DNA of 64,000 nucleotides from Echinometra lucunter (taxonomy: Eukaryota; Echinodermata; Echinoidea; Camarodonta; Echinometridae), in contig CM057153.1 in assembly GCA_029962745.1 (NCBI GenBank), forward strand, positions 9,926,962 to 9,990,961, written 5' to 3'. Below are positions 11,255-23,734 of the stretch, in pieces. The translations under genes were made by a program, and so were the position numbers. The notes beneath the pieces are model-generated. The model was not told the DNA's origin, searched no databases, and worked only from the letters and a program-made list of their open reading frames with translations. Each line of letters opens with the position of its first letter. Positions within the stretch are counted from its first letter, which is position 1.

Positions 11255-14176
11255 AGAAGAAGAAGAAGAAGAAAAAGAAGAAGAAAAAAGAAGAAAAATA
11301 AGAAGAAAAAAAGAAAAGGCGACAGAAGTGACCTAATTGTATCTTTCATTTTGCTTTTTTCTTGCTTTTTCAAGTTTGTAATAAACTAAACTGAAGTTCC
11401 AGCAACTTTATAAGGGGATCTTTTAATTTATCAGCGCTGGAAACCTTTGTGTACTCAATGCAAACAAAAATGAAAGGGCCTAGGCTAGGCCTGATATACA
11501 ATAATGGTGATGATGATTATGATAATAATGGTGATGATAATAATAAAGTGAATTAAGTAGCATTAAAATAGAATGTTTTATCGTATCTCTGAATTTATTA
11601 AACTCAGAAGATTTTAAGACATCTATTTTATAAAAAAAGGTTTATTTTTTTCTCTCATACACAAGGAAACCTAACGAACCAAAAGAAAAACTTTTTAGAA
11701 TTAATCGCTATCCAAACATAGAGGTGCTGACATTTTATGTCTTCATTCTTGTAACTCTCACACTCTCCATCCAAAATATGAACATTCATTGTGTGTACCT
11801 CTAGCTGTGGATCCTACTATCCATGCGCTAAACAAGGCGGTACTCCTTGCTCTAATGCATTAGGCTGCTAATCACGACCTTTTACATAAGTGTCTGAGTG
11901 TGCAGATTAACCAAACTGTGCGAGCTTGAGTAAGCTGTGTTGATGCTAGGATTACTGGTCCAGGTCCTTGTGTCGACTTAAGGTTTAAATGAAGGACACC
12001 CAGCTCCAGGGGGTCTGGACACCAAAACTGGGAAGTAATGAGACAATCCTACCACGGACCATTTTCGTCATGTGGTGTCAAAAGATGCCCATGATTTTTT
12101 TTAAAAAGGTCATGAAACGTTGTGGCAGGATTTGCTCGTGTTGCAGACATATTGCACGAAACATTGAAGGGGTGCATCCTGCCCTGACCAGGCGAACTGG
12201 TAGCAGACCAAATGGTCATTAGACGAAATGAGGAAAACTAAGACGAAGTGGCAATTAAATCATTTGATCATTAGACAAATTGACAATTAGCCCAAGTGGG
12301 TATTAGACCTATGTAGTGATATTATTGTAAAGGTCTGAAGACAAGACTATCACTTCATCGGGTGCCTAGTCAAGACATGTCGTCATCATCATCGCTTCTG
12401 TTCATCCTCCTAAGAAATGGCCAATAGTTATAAAAGACCTGTGTCATGACGGTTACAGCTCGTTATTCCGAAGGTTCGTTATTCCGAAACACGCAAATTG
12501 TGTATACCTAGATGTTCGTTAGTCCGAAAATGAAAAAGGGTTCGTTAATCCGAACATTTGTGGAGTTATTCCGAAGGTTCGTTATTCCAAAGGTTCGTTT
12601 GTCCGAAAATGAAATAAAGTTCGTTATTCCGAAGGTTCGTTAATGCGAAATTGAAATAAGGTTCGTTATTCCGAAGGTTCGTTAATCCGAAAATGAAATA
12701 AGGTTCGTTATTCCGAAGGTTCGATATTCCGAAAATGAAATAAGGTCTGTTAGTCCGAAGGTTCGTTAGTCCGAAAATGAAATAAGGTTCGTTAATCCGA
12801 AGATGAAATAAGGTTCGTTAATCCGAAAATGAAATAAGGTTCGTTATTCCGAAAATGAAATAAGGTTCGTTAGTCCGAAAATACAGTAATCTGTGGCGAA
12901 GTCTGGAAAGCCGGGTGGGACGGCCGGGCATTGGGAGAATCACCCTTTCTGTTCAATTGTTATGGGAGGGGGGCTGATCTATCGTGACCAGGGGCGTACA
13001 CGTACGCAGGATTCTTTCAAAGGGGTGATCATAGGCTTATGGGACTAGTTCATTTTCAATCCTGAATCCATGCAAGAATCGATGTTATGTTTACCGCTCT
13101 TCGCCAGTCCTGTTGATGTCGGGGGGGGGGGGGGGTCATGCATTTTTTTATTGTTTTGTCCATGTTCGAAGATCCGTTCTCGATTAGATGTTTACCACTT
13201 GTAAACCTTAAAAATGTCGCTCTGTCGCTTAATGTCGCTTAAACCACACGACTATAACGTGTGCACGTGTTTTTTTTAAAAAAAAATTTTTTTTTAATAA
13301 ACCGATATAACCTAGTGATGATTGGACCAAACGGCAATTAGACCAAATTGATAGTAGACCAAATGGGTTTAGCCATAGTGGTGTTAGATGATCTGGGATT
13401 TAGACCAACTGGTATTAGACCAAGTGGCTATAAACCCCCTTATCCAGGCAGAGGGAGGCAAACATGGATTAATGTCTTGCCAAAAGGCATGAGTGCCAGG
13501 AGGGATTCAAACCCTCAATCCTTTGAATAGAGTCGAGCAATTGAACCACTACACTTGGACACTTGACAAAGATTTTGAGTAAATTCTCTGATGTACAGGT
13601 CACAAAGTTCATGTATAGACCTCATTAACAATTCTCTGTAATGTGGTAACTTGATGAATCAAGTTATTTAAGTTTACTTTGCCACTTCTGAATAATATAA
13701 GTTATGATTCTTTTGTGTTAAGTATATTTCAGCTGGTCAATTTTTTTTTTTTGGGGGGGGGGCCTTTTTTTGCCTTTTTTTTGTTTGTAAAGCACCTAGA
13801 GATAGATTTTTCTATATAAGCACTATATTACACTCAACATATTTTGTCATTATTATCAAGGACATTATGTCAGACTAAAATGTATTGTTTTCATTTCAGG
13901 CAACAGTTAACGCTATTTCCAAGTGAACTGTAATGTAGCTGTCTATAACAAATATAAATATAGATATGGGACGATTTGAAATCGCAGTATCACGAACAGT
14001 TGACCCAAAAGGTGTATTAATACGTTAACGAATGAGATTTGCAATAGGGTTGTACATTAACTATAGTATACTGCATTGCAATATACATAACAGGCAAAAT
14101 AACGCAGTTATGGCATTGTTTGTAACTGTATGTGTAAACGTAGTCGATGGAGATGGTAATATAAAAGTGAAAAAAA

Positions 14177-14208
<32 letters not shown>

Positions 14209-17200
14209 GCCACCACCGTCGCCGGGAGGCGAACCAGGGACCATTAGGATGTGAGACCACTGCTTTACCGATGGACCAGAATATAGTCCATAGAGATAAC
14301 ACGTAGATGGAAAATGGGATTCCTAAATCATATCTTCCAGTTCAAATTTCGATATGTTCCTGACATCTGATTAAAAAATAAATGGCACACTTACGTAAAG
14401 AATTTTCTCAGCTACAACATACTCGAAGCTGGGCAAAAATTGAGCAGAAATAACGGAGCTGTTGCTAAAAAAACGCGGGAATGTAGAATCAAGAATTAGA
14501 AAAAGGTCATATCCCATAGACAATACACGCAAAATGTGAAAAAATGACATGCCTCTGTTTATCGTAAGATTAGACCATGATGCAGTTCTCAAAATGAAAA
14601 ATGAAGGCAACTAATATATAAGAGCATTGTCTCAGCTACAACATACTGAAATCCCGGTGAAAATTGACCAACAATAAGCGAGATAGTCTTGATTAAAGGT
14701 AAAAAAATATGACGTCATAATTGAAAAAATGAAATTTTGAGTTCACATGAGAATATGACGACGTTCCGACTACCCGACCCCCAATTGTTTTTACATGAAT
14801 TCAAATCTTCAACTCATAGGCTTTCAGAAAATGTAAAAAAAATGGGGGGTCACCATGCTTTTAAACGAGCTATAGCGGATTTTAAAGGGGCATGTTTTTG
14901 CATGTTTTTACGTTATTTGCCCTATAGACGCGCGCACAGATTTCAAACTTCGACGCGCGCGTGCGGCCTTATGGTTAGTTGAAATCGATTCTATATTGAT
15001 GGAAATGGTCAAGAAATGTCTCAGAATTGCAAATCAAGTGAAAAAACGGCGTTTTTACGTTATTTAGGAGTTGCGCACTTTTGAAATGCTTAAAATGGCC
15101 TGAAATGGATTTTGGTTTGATCCATGAGTGTTTTTGAGCATTTTTAAATTTTGCGCGCGCACTGATGCGCGGACGTACGCGTACGCGCGCGTTTAAAAAG
15201 ATGGAATTGTTCAGATTGATATGAATATTCATCATGCCAAATATGAATAAGAAATGGCATTCCGTTATGAAGATATGATCAAGACATGGTTTTTACAAAA
15301 TGGCGCCTGGATGACGTCACGATGACCGGATGAACTTGAAAATGAGTAAAAATCCGAGATCTCGTAGTGACTGATAATTCCTGAAAATTTCACGAAAAAT
15401 GATTGAGCCAGTTCCGAGATCTCGACTACACAAAAAAGTGGGTACCAATAAAGAGAATAATAATAATGAATAAAGAAAATTCTGACGAAATTAAAAGGTG
15501 ATCTGTCATAAATGACAGACCACCTAATAACAGCTCCTATACTCTTGATTCACCTCTTTTTCTTTCACATTTCAGGTCGTTTAGTACGCAACGTAGATGG
15601 CGACATGAAGTATGCTGAAGAACTGTACCGTCAGGCACTCAATCTGTTGGCACGTGATCGGGATAGCCTCGATCATGCTGCTGTCTTGTCAGTCTTAGGC
15701 TTTCATTATTATGACAGTGCCAGGCCAAAGTTGGCAATCAGGTATCCCTTCCCCTGCCCCACCCCTGCCCCACTTTCTAAAATGCTCCACAGATCTGGTG
15801 TGTACATGAAGATAACTTTGGAAAGCTTACAATTAACCCGGGGGGGGGGGGGGGGGGGCACTCAGATATACTGGTGTATACACATGCGCGTCCAAGAAAA
15901 CGCGTAAAAAGGGGCCTTTTTTTCATTTGAAACACGTAACACGCGTTACGTGTTAAGGGGTCCTAAAATTTTAACAAAAAGGGGTGCTTTTCAGGGCTTT
16001 TCATTAATGTGGCAGAAGGCGTTAAGGGGGTGAATTTTCCATTCCGGCAACAATTATGTGAACGGAACATTTTGGGACATTTTCAGGGATTTTCAGTTAG
16101 CAAAAGGTGAAGAATGTGTCAGTTTGCTAAAGGTTATCCTGAATTTTTAGTCTATAGAGGTTAGTTTTATCTTGTTTATGGAGTCATATTTTAAACAAAC
16201 CTGTTAGGGGTGTAATATTTCAATCAAACCTGTTAAGGGGGTTTAGTTTCGTGAGAAACCATGCAAAATCCTTGTTAAGGGGTGTTTTTTCATCAAAGTA
16301 TAAAACCTGTCTAGGGGTATTTTCAAAACCCATGGACACGCATGCGTACACCAATATATCTGAGTGGCCCCCTTGGGACAATGAAGCAATAACTCCTTGC
16401 CTAAATGAAAAAAAAGGAGTAATATCTATTGATTACAACATTGACTTGTGAAATTGCTCAAAAACATAGTCATTCACCAAGGCATGATAGTGGTTTTAAG
16501 TAAATCTATAAATATTCATCCTTTTATAATGTACTTGATTTTATATTTAAAACAAAAAATCAAAGAAAAAAAAAAGAAGCGTTGTGTCATATAATTTTTT
16601 TGTTTAGACCTAAATTTAAATGGTTTTACTCTGCCTTTTCTTTTCTTTTTATTTCAAAGCTACCAGCAAGACACCCTGGAAATGATTGAGAGACTAGAAA
16701 GGAACGTGGAAGAGGGACAGACTTCTGTCTCTGAGGATTCTGGGAAGGAGGCTCTTTCTCCCAGAATACAGCTGTGGAGACTGAAGGAGCAGACCCTTGT
16801 TATAATGGCATGTACCCATGCCAGGCTGGGTGGTGAGTACACTTGCTTTTTAAAGGCGACACTGCCAGATGACTCAATGGCAAGTCAATATCATCCTGAT
16901 TCTTTTCCATTCAGGGTTATATAATTTCCATCATGCTTGTTGGCCTGTTGGTCAGTTTCAGGGGCAGCTACACAGGGAGGGGGGCAACTCCCCTATGATT
17001 TTTCAATTGATCAAAAAAACAAAAAAAAAAGTATGCAGGAAGAGTAGGGAAGGCCCATGCATTTACATGATAGCCCTTTTTGCTCATTTAAAACATAAAT
17101 GAAATCACCTGTGGGCCAATGTTAAAAACCACCAAAATTCTTCCCGTCCTCACTTATCGAAATATCCTGGCAGTAGCATGCCCCTAGTCTTGATTGTGTG

Positions 17201-17921
17201 ACTAGGGTATTACATATTGTCAAAGGATTTTTGGACAAGACTTACCATTATACTTTCCTTTTGACAGTTTCACATAGAGATATATATACTAATTAGGCTA
17301 AAGTGCGCACTTGGCTAAATCGCCATTATTATGTCGGGTAAAAGTCGCTTTACACGCTACACGACCAGCATATAAATAGGCATTCATCACCACAATAAAA
17401 GTCTGAATCATGAGAAAAGTGTAGCAGATAGCATGGTCTGTTGTTGATTCCACATGTTCTTAAACAGTGCATGTATCTCACTAGTTAGCCTTTAATCACA
17501 GTGATGTGCTGCTCTTTTCTTTGCTCTTAACCGCTTAACGCAAGCTAAATACGTCTGTGATAGTAATATAAATAACTACATAAATCAGAATAATGATCGA
17601 TATAATTATTATAGTAATCGTCATTTCAGTCACGTTAATGATGATGATGATGATAACTGTTATTATTATCATAAGCAGCATAATAGTAATAATACATTAC
17701 TTAGTAGTAGTAGTAGTAGTAGTAGTAGTGTTGTTGTTGTTGTTGTTGTTGTTGTTATAATGATAATGATTATTATTATCATTTTTGCTGTTCCTATCAT
17801 TTCTAAACATGTTAATTCAGTTTAATTGTAAGCAAACATCCTTCCCTAAAACCTGAGGGGGATGATTGTACATGTCATCATTAATAAGGTGGGGGGGGGG
17901 GGGGGGGAATGCATACCCCTC

Positions 17922-17959
<38 letters not shown>

Positions 17960-20900
17960 CTGTCTACGCCCCTGAATTTCATTGATTTTTAATGAAGCAT
18001 AAAGCTTCCAAGAACCACCTACTAAACATGATGCATCGATGCATTGCTCCAAAAATAAAAAGATGGTGGAATAATTTATTCAAGGAAAGTTATGCTTCTC
18101 CATGTGAAAGCTCGTCACACATGTGTACAGCAAAAATAGGCGATCAGGAAGATAGAGGTAAAGTTCAAATTCTCATCATGAAAAGTTGGGAGAATGTCTG
18201 GAATTACATACTAATAACCAAAATCTTTCCATTAAGGTATCTAGTCTATTGAGATTGAACTAAAATGCAATTTAACTGGCTCAGGGTCATCTATTTTCAG
18301 TAGTGTCTTGTGAAATCAGGGCCAGACACCGACTTTTATCAGCAGTAGGGCAGTGCTAGGGCAGCGGATCGTGGGGGGACTCATAGATCTCCATGCAACC
18401 CAACGCATCTGTTGCCCGACATAATAATGGCAGACCATGCTCCATGCGATCACAGAGCCTCTGCGTACGCGCCAATTGAGAGTGCGCACTCTAGCCTAAT
18501 TAGTATGTATCTCTATGCATTTTCATATAGGACGGGGGGTCGGGTGTCCGGACACGTAATAAAAATGAAGCCTTCTTTTTTGTCTTTGGATTAAACAAAA
18601 ACTATGCATTGAATAGTGCTAATCACCATCAATAACTGTTCTCTATAATATTTTCTAACACTTTGTGCTAAAAATTTACAAAAACATTGCTTGTAAACTT
18701 TATTTAAATGGCCGTTTAAAATTGACTGTCCTGATGTATACAACCTGTCCGGACACACAACAACTAACCAACCTGTGCATTAATTCTCAGGTACTGCTTC
18801 TTTAACCTGATACCAGTCATATTAAGGAAAAGTTTGAGAGATACATACAGTGAAGCCTGCTGTAGTGACCACCTATATGAAGACCACCTAATTGTCATGT
18901 GTGTGAACGAAATCCTGAAAAATAGCTGATTCAAACCTAATTTGTCAGTATGTCTTGTAGCAGAAGTTTCTTATTTTGGAATTTAAAGTAACTGTTTTAC
19001 CCCCAATACAGTAAAGACAATTATTTTAAAAGAGCGTACATCATTTTTCTTTCAGAAGTCAAATTAGGTTGGTCACGTGTGTGACTTCGCATGAAAATTT
19101 TACTTGTTGGTATTCAAACCTGTTTTTATCGCATTTCCCTTTTTATTACTGTATGATGGGGATTGCTCTAAACAGTTTTAAAGCAATTTTCCATAAATGC
19201 ATGAACATTTTAATCTTTTAGAGGTGAAAATTGGGTTGGTCATATATGTGACCACTCTAAAAGGGGGCATTTTCAAATGACTCTGTAATAAACATTATAG
19301 TTGAGAAATTATTTATTGTTACCAAAGAAAGGGGAGCCTTTTTTTAACGTAAAAAAATAGTTACGATCAAGAAATAAAAATATGTTACCTGATTTTTGAG
19401 CAATGAGGCAATATTAGATGGTCACGTTTGTGACCATTTGTTTCATTTTTTTAGAGAATGGCCCATGTCTTGCTTACCTTGAGTAACCTGTATATAAAGA
19501 CATGCACCTGCTCAAATAACCTGCTTCTCATGTCTCTTTTTGACAGTCTCTATATACAGGTTCCACTGTGTGTATGTTAATTTTCATGGTATTGCTTTGA
19601 ACTTTAAGAGCAATCATATCGAAGGCTTATTAAGACTATATTCTGAAGAAACAGAATGCAACTTTTATCACGTACTACGTAATACAATTTCATGTGGCTA
19701 CACTTCAAATACAGGTAACTGCAAGGAAGGTATAGCCTGCCATGAAGAAAGCATAGCCATTCAAAAGAGACTGTGGAAGGATCATCTAAATATAGGCGAG
19801 AACTACGACTGCATGGCCTCAGTCTACCACAATATGGGATGCAATGAACAAGCCCTGCAATACATCTTCCAAGCTCTAGATATAATTGAAAGGTATGGTA
19901 GGTTATTAGACAATTTTTTTTTTCTGAAGGTAGTAGTGCAATTCCCATGTTCATTTTATGTGTTTAAGAGTCAAATTCAGAAGTTTTAGAGTTGTGGAAC
20001 TGTTCCGTGTATAAAAACCCCCCAACAAATTGAGTAACAGAACCTAAAACAAAAGACCAAGCTCTGGGTATTATTGAATGGTACATGTATGACAGGATGT
20101 CAAACAATTTTTTTTTTTTCTGAAGGTAGCACCAGTTGCATGCGAGCAATCCATCTATGGTCGGAAATTTTACAGTTAAAGGGACTGTTTTTTGGATTTA
20201 AAAAAACAAACAAAAAAAAAGCAGAATCCATATAAACATTATGGATGTTTTCATTGTAAAAAGTGAAAAAGAATTAATGATTTTCATTCTATGTTATGTT
20301 ATTGATATTGGTATTGTAGGTTATGCACCGAACCTAGCAGCACCCTCCTGATTTGCTACATAAAGACTGCATCAATCCTCTATGCTTGCAAAGGTGACCT
20401 GGAAGGTGCCATGCGCTACATCAACAAGGGACACCAAGTCCAAGAGCACCTCAAGACCAAGAACATCTTAGAGTTTGGTCTCTATTTCATTGAAGCCAAG
20501 ATAATTGCCAGGGAGGGAGACCTCATCAGAGCACGTCAGATGTTCAAGGAGGGTTTCGGGCTTGCCATGCCAATCCTGGGTGAACATCTCAACACGGCAC
20601 GAGCTCTGCAGTCTGAAGGTTGGGTGGCCCTCCAGCTTGGCGATTGTGATGATTCACTGGTTACCCTCCAATACTGTCTTGAGATGCGACAAAGGGCCCT
20701 GAAGAATATGAAGTGGAATGTGGAGATAGCAGAGACGCTGGAAACAATGGGCGATGCTTGTGCTGCAAAAAATCAGCCTAAGAGGGCGCTCAGCTATTAC
20801 GAGCTATGCTATCATGCCTTAGCTGACCCTATCAGGTGCTACACCAAAATGCGATCCCCAGCATTGAAGAAGGTAAGTGACCTGAGACACATGATATCCA

Positions 20901-21007
20901 GGAAGATGGGAATCATGTCAAAAGATCCAGTGGGTTGGACCAATGAAGAGAGGGAGCTGATGAGAGCAACAGTCATCTATGACTACAACTACTGGCCAAT
21001 GATATAG
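7657..21007 (+). CDS. STAND NTPase: NB-ARC-like domain with C-terminal TPR repeats (888 aa, 8 exons)
   Basis: Exons 7657-8193, 8571-8991, 9280-9602, 10010-10190, 15576-15741, 16660-16832, 19715-19892 and 20320-21007 all have GT/AG borders and compatible phases, giving 888 codons plus TAG. Residues 10-13 (FIGR) match the motif that opens NB-ARC domains. Walker A is GGPLVGKT (52-59), Walker B LFILD (129-133), a sensor-type IMITSR lies at 163-168 and GGNPFAL (221-227) fits the GLPL region. A winged-helix-like part follows (about 300-330). Exons 4-8 encode paired amphipathic helices of TPR type, for example AEELYRQAL and ASVYHNMGCNEQALQY. STAND proteins are nucleotide-driven switches that oligomerise on sensing a ligand; here TPRs would be the sensor and no N-terminal effector (death-fold or TIR) is encoded in frame. 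Tandem donors (GGTGGTGAGT) end exon 6. A role in innate sensing is inference. No specific orthologue is recognised. Confidence 0.88.
9675..9970 (+). repeat. (GAT)n simple repeat in STAND intron 3
   Basis: Most of the 407-base intron 9603-10009 is GATGAT with GAG/GTT interruptions. A unit containing TAGTATTGACT, TTTGATAATTTTATTG and TTTGGTTCA recurs three times (about 9720, 9890, 9965), so the microsatellite has been duplicated along with a piece of flank that precedes the acceptor. Confidence 0.85.
11195..11320 (+). repeat. (GAA)n microsatellite
   Basis: Near-pure GAAGAA from about 11195 to 11290, decaying into GAAAAA. Long open frames on either strand here are composition artefacts. Confidence 0.9.
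12460..12892 (+). repeat. minisatellite of GGTTCGTTATTCCGAA units
   Basis: About 430 bases consist of alternating GGTTCGTTATTCCGAA and AATGAAATAA modules in varying order, with TTAATC and TTAGTC variants of the core. The half-unit TTCGTTAnTCCGAA is partly self-complementary (TTCG...CGAA), so each unit could form a small hairpin. Repeats are contiguous, with no unique spacers. Confidence 0.9.
13436..13562 (-). mobile_element. tRNA-derived SINE (minus strand)
   Basis: Read on the minus strand there is an A-box-like TAGTGGTTCAATTGC followed by a B-box-like GGGTTTGAATCC (RNA polymerase III promoter boxes). After these comes TTGGCAAGACATTAATCC followed by a CATGTTTGCC segment. The last segment matches the tail of the SINE at 30661-30830 (TTGGCAAGATATGAATCT), so two elements with different tRNA-like heads share a core. 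Confidence 0.6.
14180..14290 (-). mobile_element. tRNA-derived SINE with poly(T)/poly(A) tail (minus strand)
   Basis: The minus strand reads TGGTCCATCGGTAAAGCAGT (A-box-like), GTCTCACATCC in the anticodon-loop position and CCTGGTTCGCCTCC (B-box-like), then GGTGGCA and a run of T (the A run at 14180-14206 on the + strand). The arrangement is a tRNA-like head directly followed by a homopolymer tail. The tRNA fold is degenerate, so it is unlikely to be a functional tRNA gene. Confidence 0.5.
15840..16373. mobile_element. MITE with poly-G terminal inverted repeats
   Basis: The left end is an 18-19 base G run followed by CACTCAGATATACTGG and TGTATACACATGCGCGTCC. The right end has GGACACGCATGCGTACACCA followed by ATATATCTGAGTGGCCCCC, the inverted counterpart. 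The interior has repeated AAGGGG motifs (TTAAGGGGT, GTTAAGGGGG). It lies in STAND intron 5, about 100 bases after the donor. Confidence 0.8.
17276..18519. mobile_element. 1.2 kb inverted-repeat-bounded element in STAND intron 6
   Basis: Left end: AGAGATATATATACTAATTAGGCTAAAGTGCGCACT (17276-17311). Right end: its inverted counterpart, AGTGCGCACTCTAGCC running into TAATTAGTATGTATCTCT (18480-18519). Inside are TAG, TTG and GAT microsatellites (17638-17790) and a G17/C38 block at 17889-17957. No transposase frame is seen. Confidence 0.65.
17638..17957. repeat. compound microsatellite and poly-G/poly-C block
   Basis: (GAT)n, (TAG)n, (TTG)n and ATTATT patches are followed by a G run from 17889 and a much longer C run (about 17924-17957). 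Opposed G and C runs can pair into one hairpin. Confidence 0.85.
18845..19572. mobile_element. inverted-repeat-bounded element with four about 175-base internal units
   Basis: The left end ACATACAGTGAAGCCTG (18845) is the inverted match of CAGGTTCCACTGTGTGT (about 19557-19573). Inside, a GTCAC/GTGAC palindromic motif recurs at about 18893, 19071, 19240 and 19421, a spacing of 169-181 bases. It is preceded in three cases by TTGGTTGGTC-like sequence, so the interior is a diverged tandem array. It lies just upstream of STAND exon 7. Confidence 0.65.
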
Positions 21008-23440
21008 ATCTTTAAATACGATGCTAGCCTTGGCAGCATGAATCAGTTTGTGGATTCATACTTGCCAGTCATAATGCATTCAGTATGCCTTAGTCGTTGC
21101 CAATATGTTGACTATTGATAATAAGTAAGTTCAAAAGTCAGGCTTAAAAAAAAAAAACAATAAATACATCTGCCATTATCTTAAATCATTGGCGTAAATC
21201 CATTTTGAGGAGTGGGGGGATGATCGACTTTTTTTGCAGAAATCTCTACCGTAAACTCACACTTAAGTATACACACACCCACCCTTACTCATCCGAGCAG
21301 ACCCCCACACATGTATATTTTTTTCATTTTGCGAGCGAGCGAGCGAAAAAAAACACTTTTTGGTTTTTTATATGTACATCCATTTCACTGTACAGTGTAT
21401 TTACCTTGCAGTAACATACCTAGGTTTTATAAACAGTGTTTGTACAAAGAACTTCTCTAGGTTAATAGCTGCTGCTTATTTTAGACACTAATAATGTTGT
21501 AACCAGTGCCTCCTGTTTCTACTGTTTCTATTGACATGTTGGCATGTTGTCAAAGCTATGGTACACATGTGCAATGGTGTTGTGTCCTACCAAGGGCATC
21601 TATGTGATTTGGAAATGCACTATTTATGATATGAAAGATAAATGTCACATGTCTGAAAAATAATTTATCAGGATTTCCTCACTTTCCTTTTCTGTCTTAT
21701 AAAGAATATCTGGAATTGCATATTTGGAAATTTTGAATTTTCTTAGAAATAATTTACCAAAGATTCTGTTTCTTTGTTATACAGTGGTCTAGACTTTATG
21801 TTACAAAGGTGTAAATAGTTCAACATACGTGTAGGCCTACCTTTGAACAGATCCTATGTAATAGTTGATATTGTTATTTTGAATATTACCAGGCAACATA
21901 CATTATTCATGCAATTCATAGACAATGCTTCTTACAATAAACTTTTTCATGAATGTCTTTCATTTTCTTTGTGTGCTTTTTCTTTGCTGATTCTTGCTTC
22001 ACAAGGATTACAAATTATTACTGCATGTAAAAATTGTAGGCCTCTGATTTGCGGGCATGAAATTCACTAGAGACAGTGAAAAAAATATTGACCTGGCATA
22101 GTGCTATATGCACAGTTACATGCACTACTCTTAGATTGGTAAATTTTCCTTTAAATCAATACATTTTGAGAAGCATATTTTCTCGCAATATCCACTTTAT
22201 GGAACTTGCACTCAAGATGCGGTATTTAGAATAAAATTAATATTGACTGCTTAATTTTCGGGTCACGATCAAAACTATAGCTCCATAGAGATCTCAAGGC
22301 TGCACTATGCACAATACAGTTTGAGATCACCATGGGCTATAATAGTTGCAACTCTGCCTCTCATAGCAATTTATATTTGTACACTATTTTTAAATGAAAA
22401 TAATGTTACAAGTATTCTGAAATGAACTAGGGCAAAAACCACTCAAAGTGCCAAACAAAACGATAAGCAACTCATTTTACCTTAACAATACCACTCTTTA
22501 CAAGTCAAGAGTTGCAGCTGAATACCTTTATGCCATTTTTAAGTAAGAGAGAACATACAGCTAATCCCATAGCAAAACAGTGTCTCCTTTTAGTAACACT
22601 TGCAGTATTTTCTATCCAGAATACCAGGAATTATACATGCATCAGCAGAAAGAACAAAATTCACTGAAAATTTCATTTTAAGTCCATTTCCATTGGAGTA
22701 TGATGTGCCTTTGTGGAATAACTATTGAAGTTTCTAAACTGGCAACACATTAATAAATTGTTAATCTTTTCTCTGTGTGTACAAATTGGCAATATTCATG
22801 TAAAATTTTGTAAATCATTATTCACATTAGTTCATGTTACATACACTTGAATTTTTTTTCAACCCGTGTAGAAGTGGCAAATAATCAGTGCCAATTTGAG
22901 GAGGGAAAAGTGATGTATTTAGCTCATACAAAAACTCTCTACTGCTGTGAGTTAATGCAGTGTTTAAGTAAATGTAGCTCCTCTGTAAATCTCCCAGATA
23001 ATCATAGTGTGAAAATATATGAAGTTTCAGTGGATATAATGTCAAACATTCCACTGTCGCTGTGTGGTACTTTTGTGTGTGTATTTCTATTTCTATATTT
23101 TTATATCGTATTTATAGACCATCAAAGATGAATACATGAATTCAATGTAGACATATTTTTAAAATCATTTCATAACAAATATATATTTTATCTAGATGCA
23201 TTTCGAAATATTTCTGTCATTCTTCTTTCTTCAGAGTCTTGCCCTATGAACATATGAATATATCATTTTGCTATGAAAAATGCTGAAATGTAGATGAATA
23301 AATCTTTATGTATTTAGTTTACATGCTTGCTGCACTTTTTAAACAGTACTTGGTTTTCAGAGGTAAAAACATTTATATCCCTTTTTGTATTATATATGCA
23401 TTTGCTGGACAAAATAAAAACATATATCAAAGGTGACTGA
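21008..23440 (+). other. presumed 3'UTR of the STAND gene
   Basis: From the stop to the AATAAA at 23413 no other gene is visible. From 21673 onward the sequence is shared with the left duplication copy and is extremely similar (only two differences over 1417-1701 versus 22847-23131). A proximal AATAAA at about 21160 could give a shorter transcript. The UTR assignment is inference from position and the poly(A) signal. Confidence 0.45.
23413..23418 (+). terminator. poly(A) signal downstream of the STAND gene
   Basis: AATAAA with a GT-rich downstream element (GTTTGTTGGTTTATTTGTTG at about 23443), matching 1974-1979 in the left copy. Confidence 0.5.
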
Positions 23441-23734
23441 TTGTTTGTTGGTTTATTTGTTGTAATATGGTGTTGGGTGTAGAAATTAAGTAATGCCCCA
23501 TTCACATCGAACTAACTAATAAATTCAAAAAAAAAAATGGCCAATAACCCTTCGAGCATGGTTTGAATTTGGTGTAACACACATTTGCCATAGACCCCAG
23601 CCAGTTATCTTCAGTATAGTATTCAACGAGTTAGTGCGAAATATGATGTCATGAGTTTGTCAGCGTAACTATTGACAAAAATCTCTTTTATTTGAGCATT
23701 GATGCGTTAATGCGCATTCATTAACGTAAGTGGC

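Larger units (their letters stand above)
10191..15575 (+). other. STAND intron 4: repeat-filled 5.4 kb intron
   Basis: Besides the features listed separately, this intron holds a short foldback (CTAAAATTGTCTCACTGAGT near 11010 against AAACTCGGAATTCAGTGAGA near 11104), GATGAT/AATAAT runs at 11503-11550, and tracts of TTAGACCAAATGG-type units at 12205-12310 and 13316-13433 on either side of a minisatellite. At 14390-14690 the segment CTCAGCTACAACATACT occurs twice. Between 14890 and 15200 there are many GCGCGC alternations. No coding exon is recognised here. Confidence 0.7.

Noticed and set aside
12460..12892. Possible CRISPR-like array
   Set aside because: The repeat modules are contiguous and variable with no unique spacers, and the DNA is clearly eukaryotic; it is a minisatellite.
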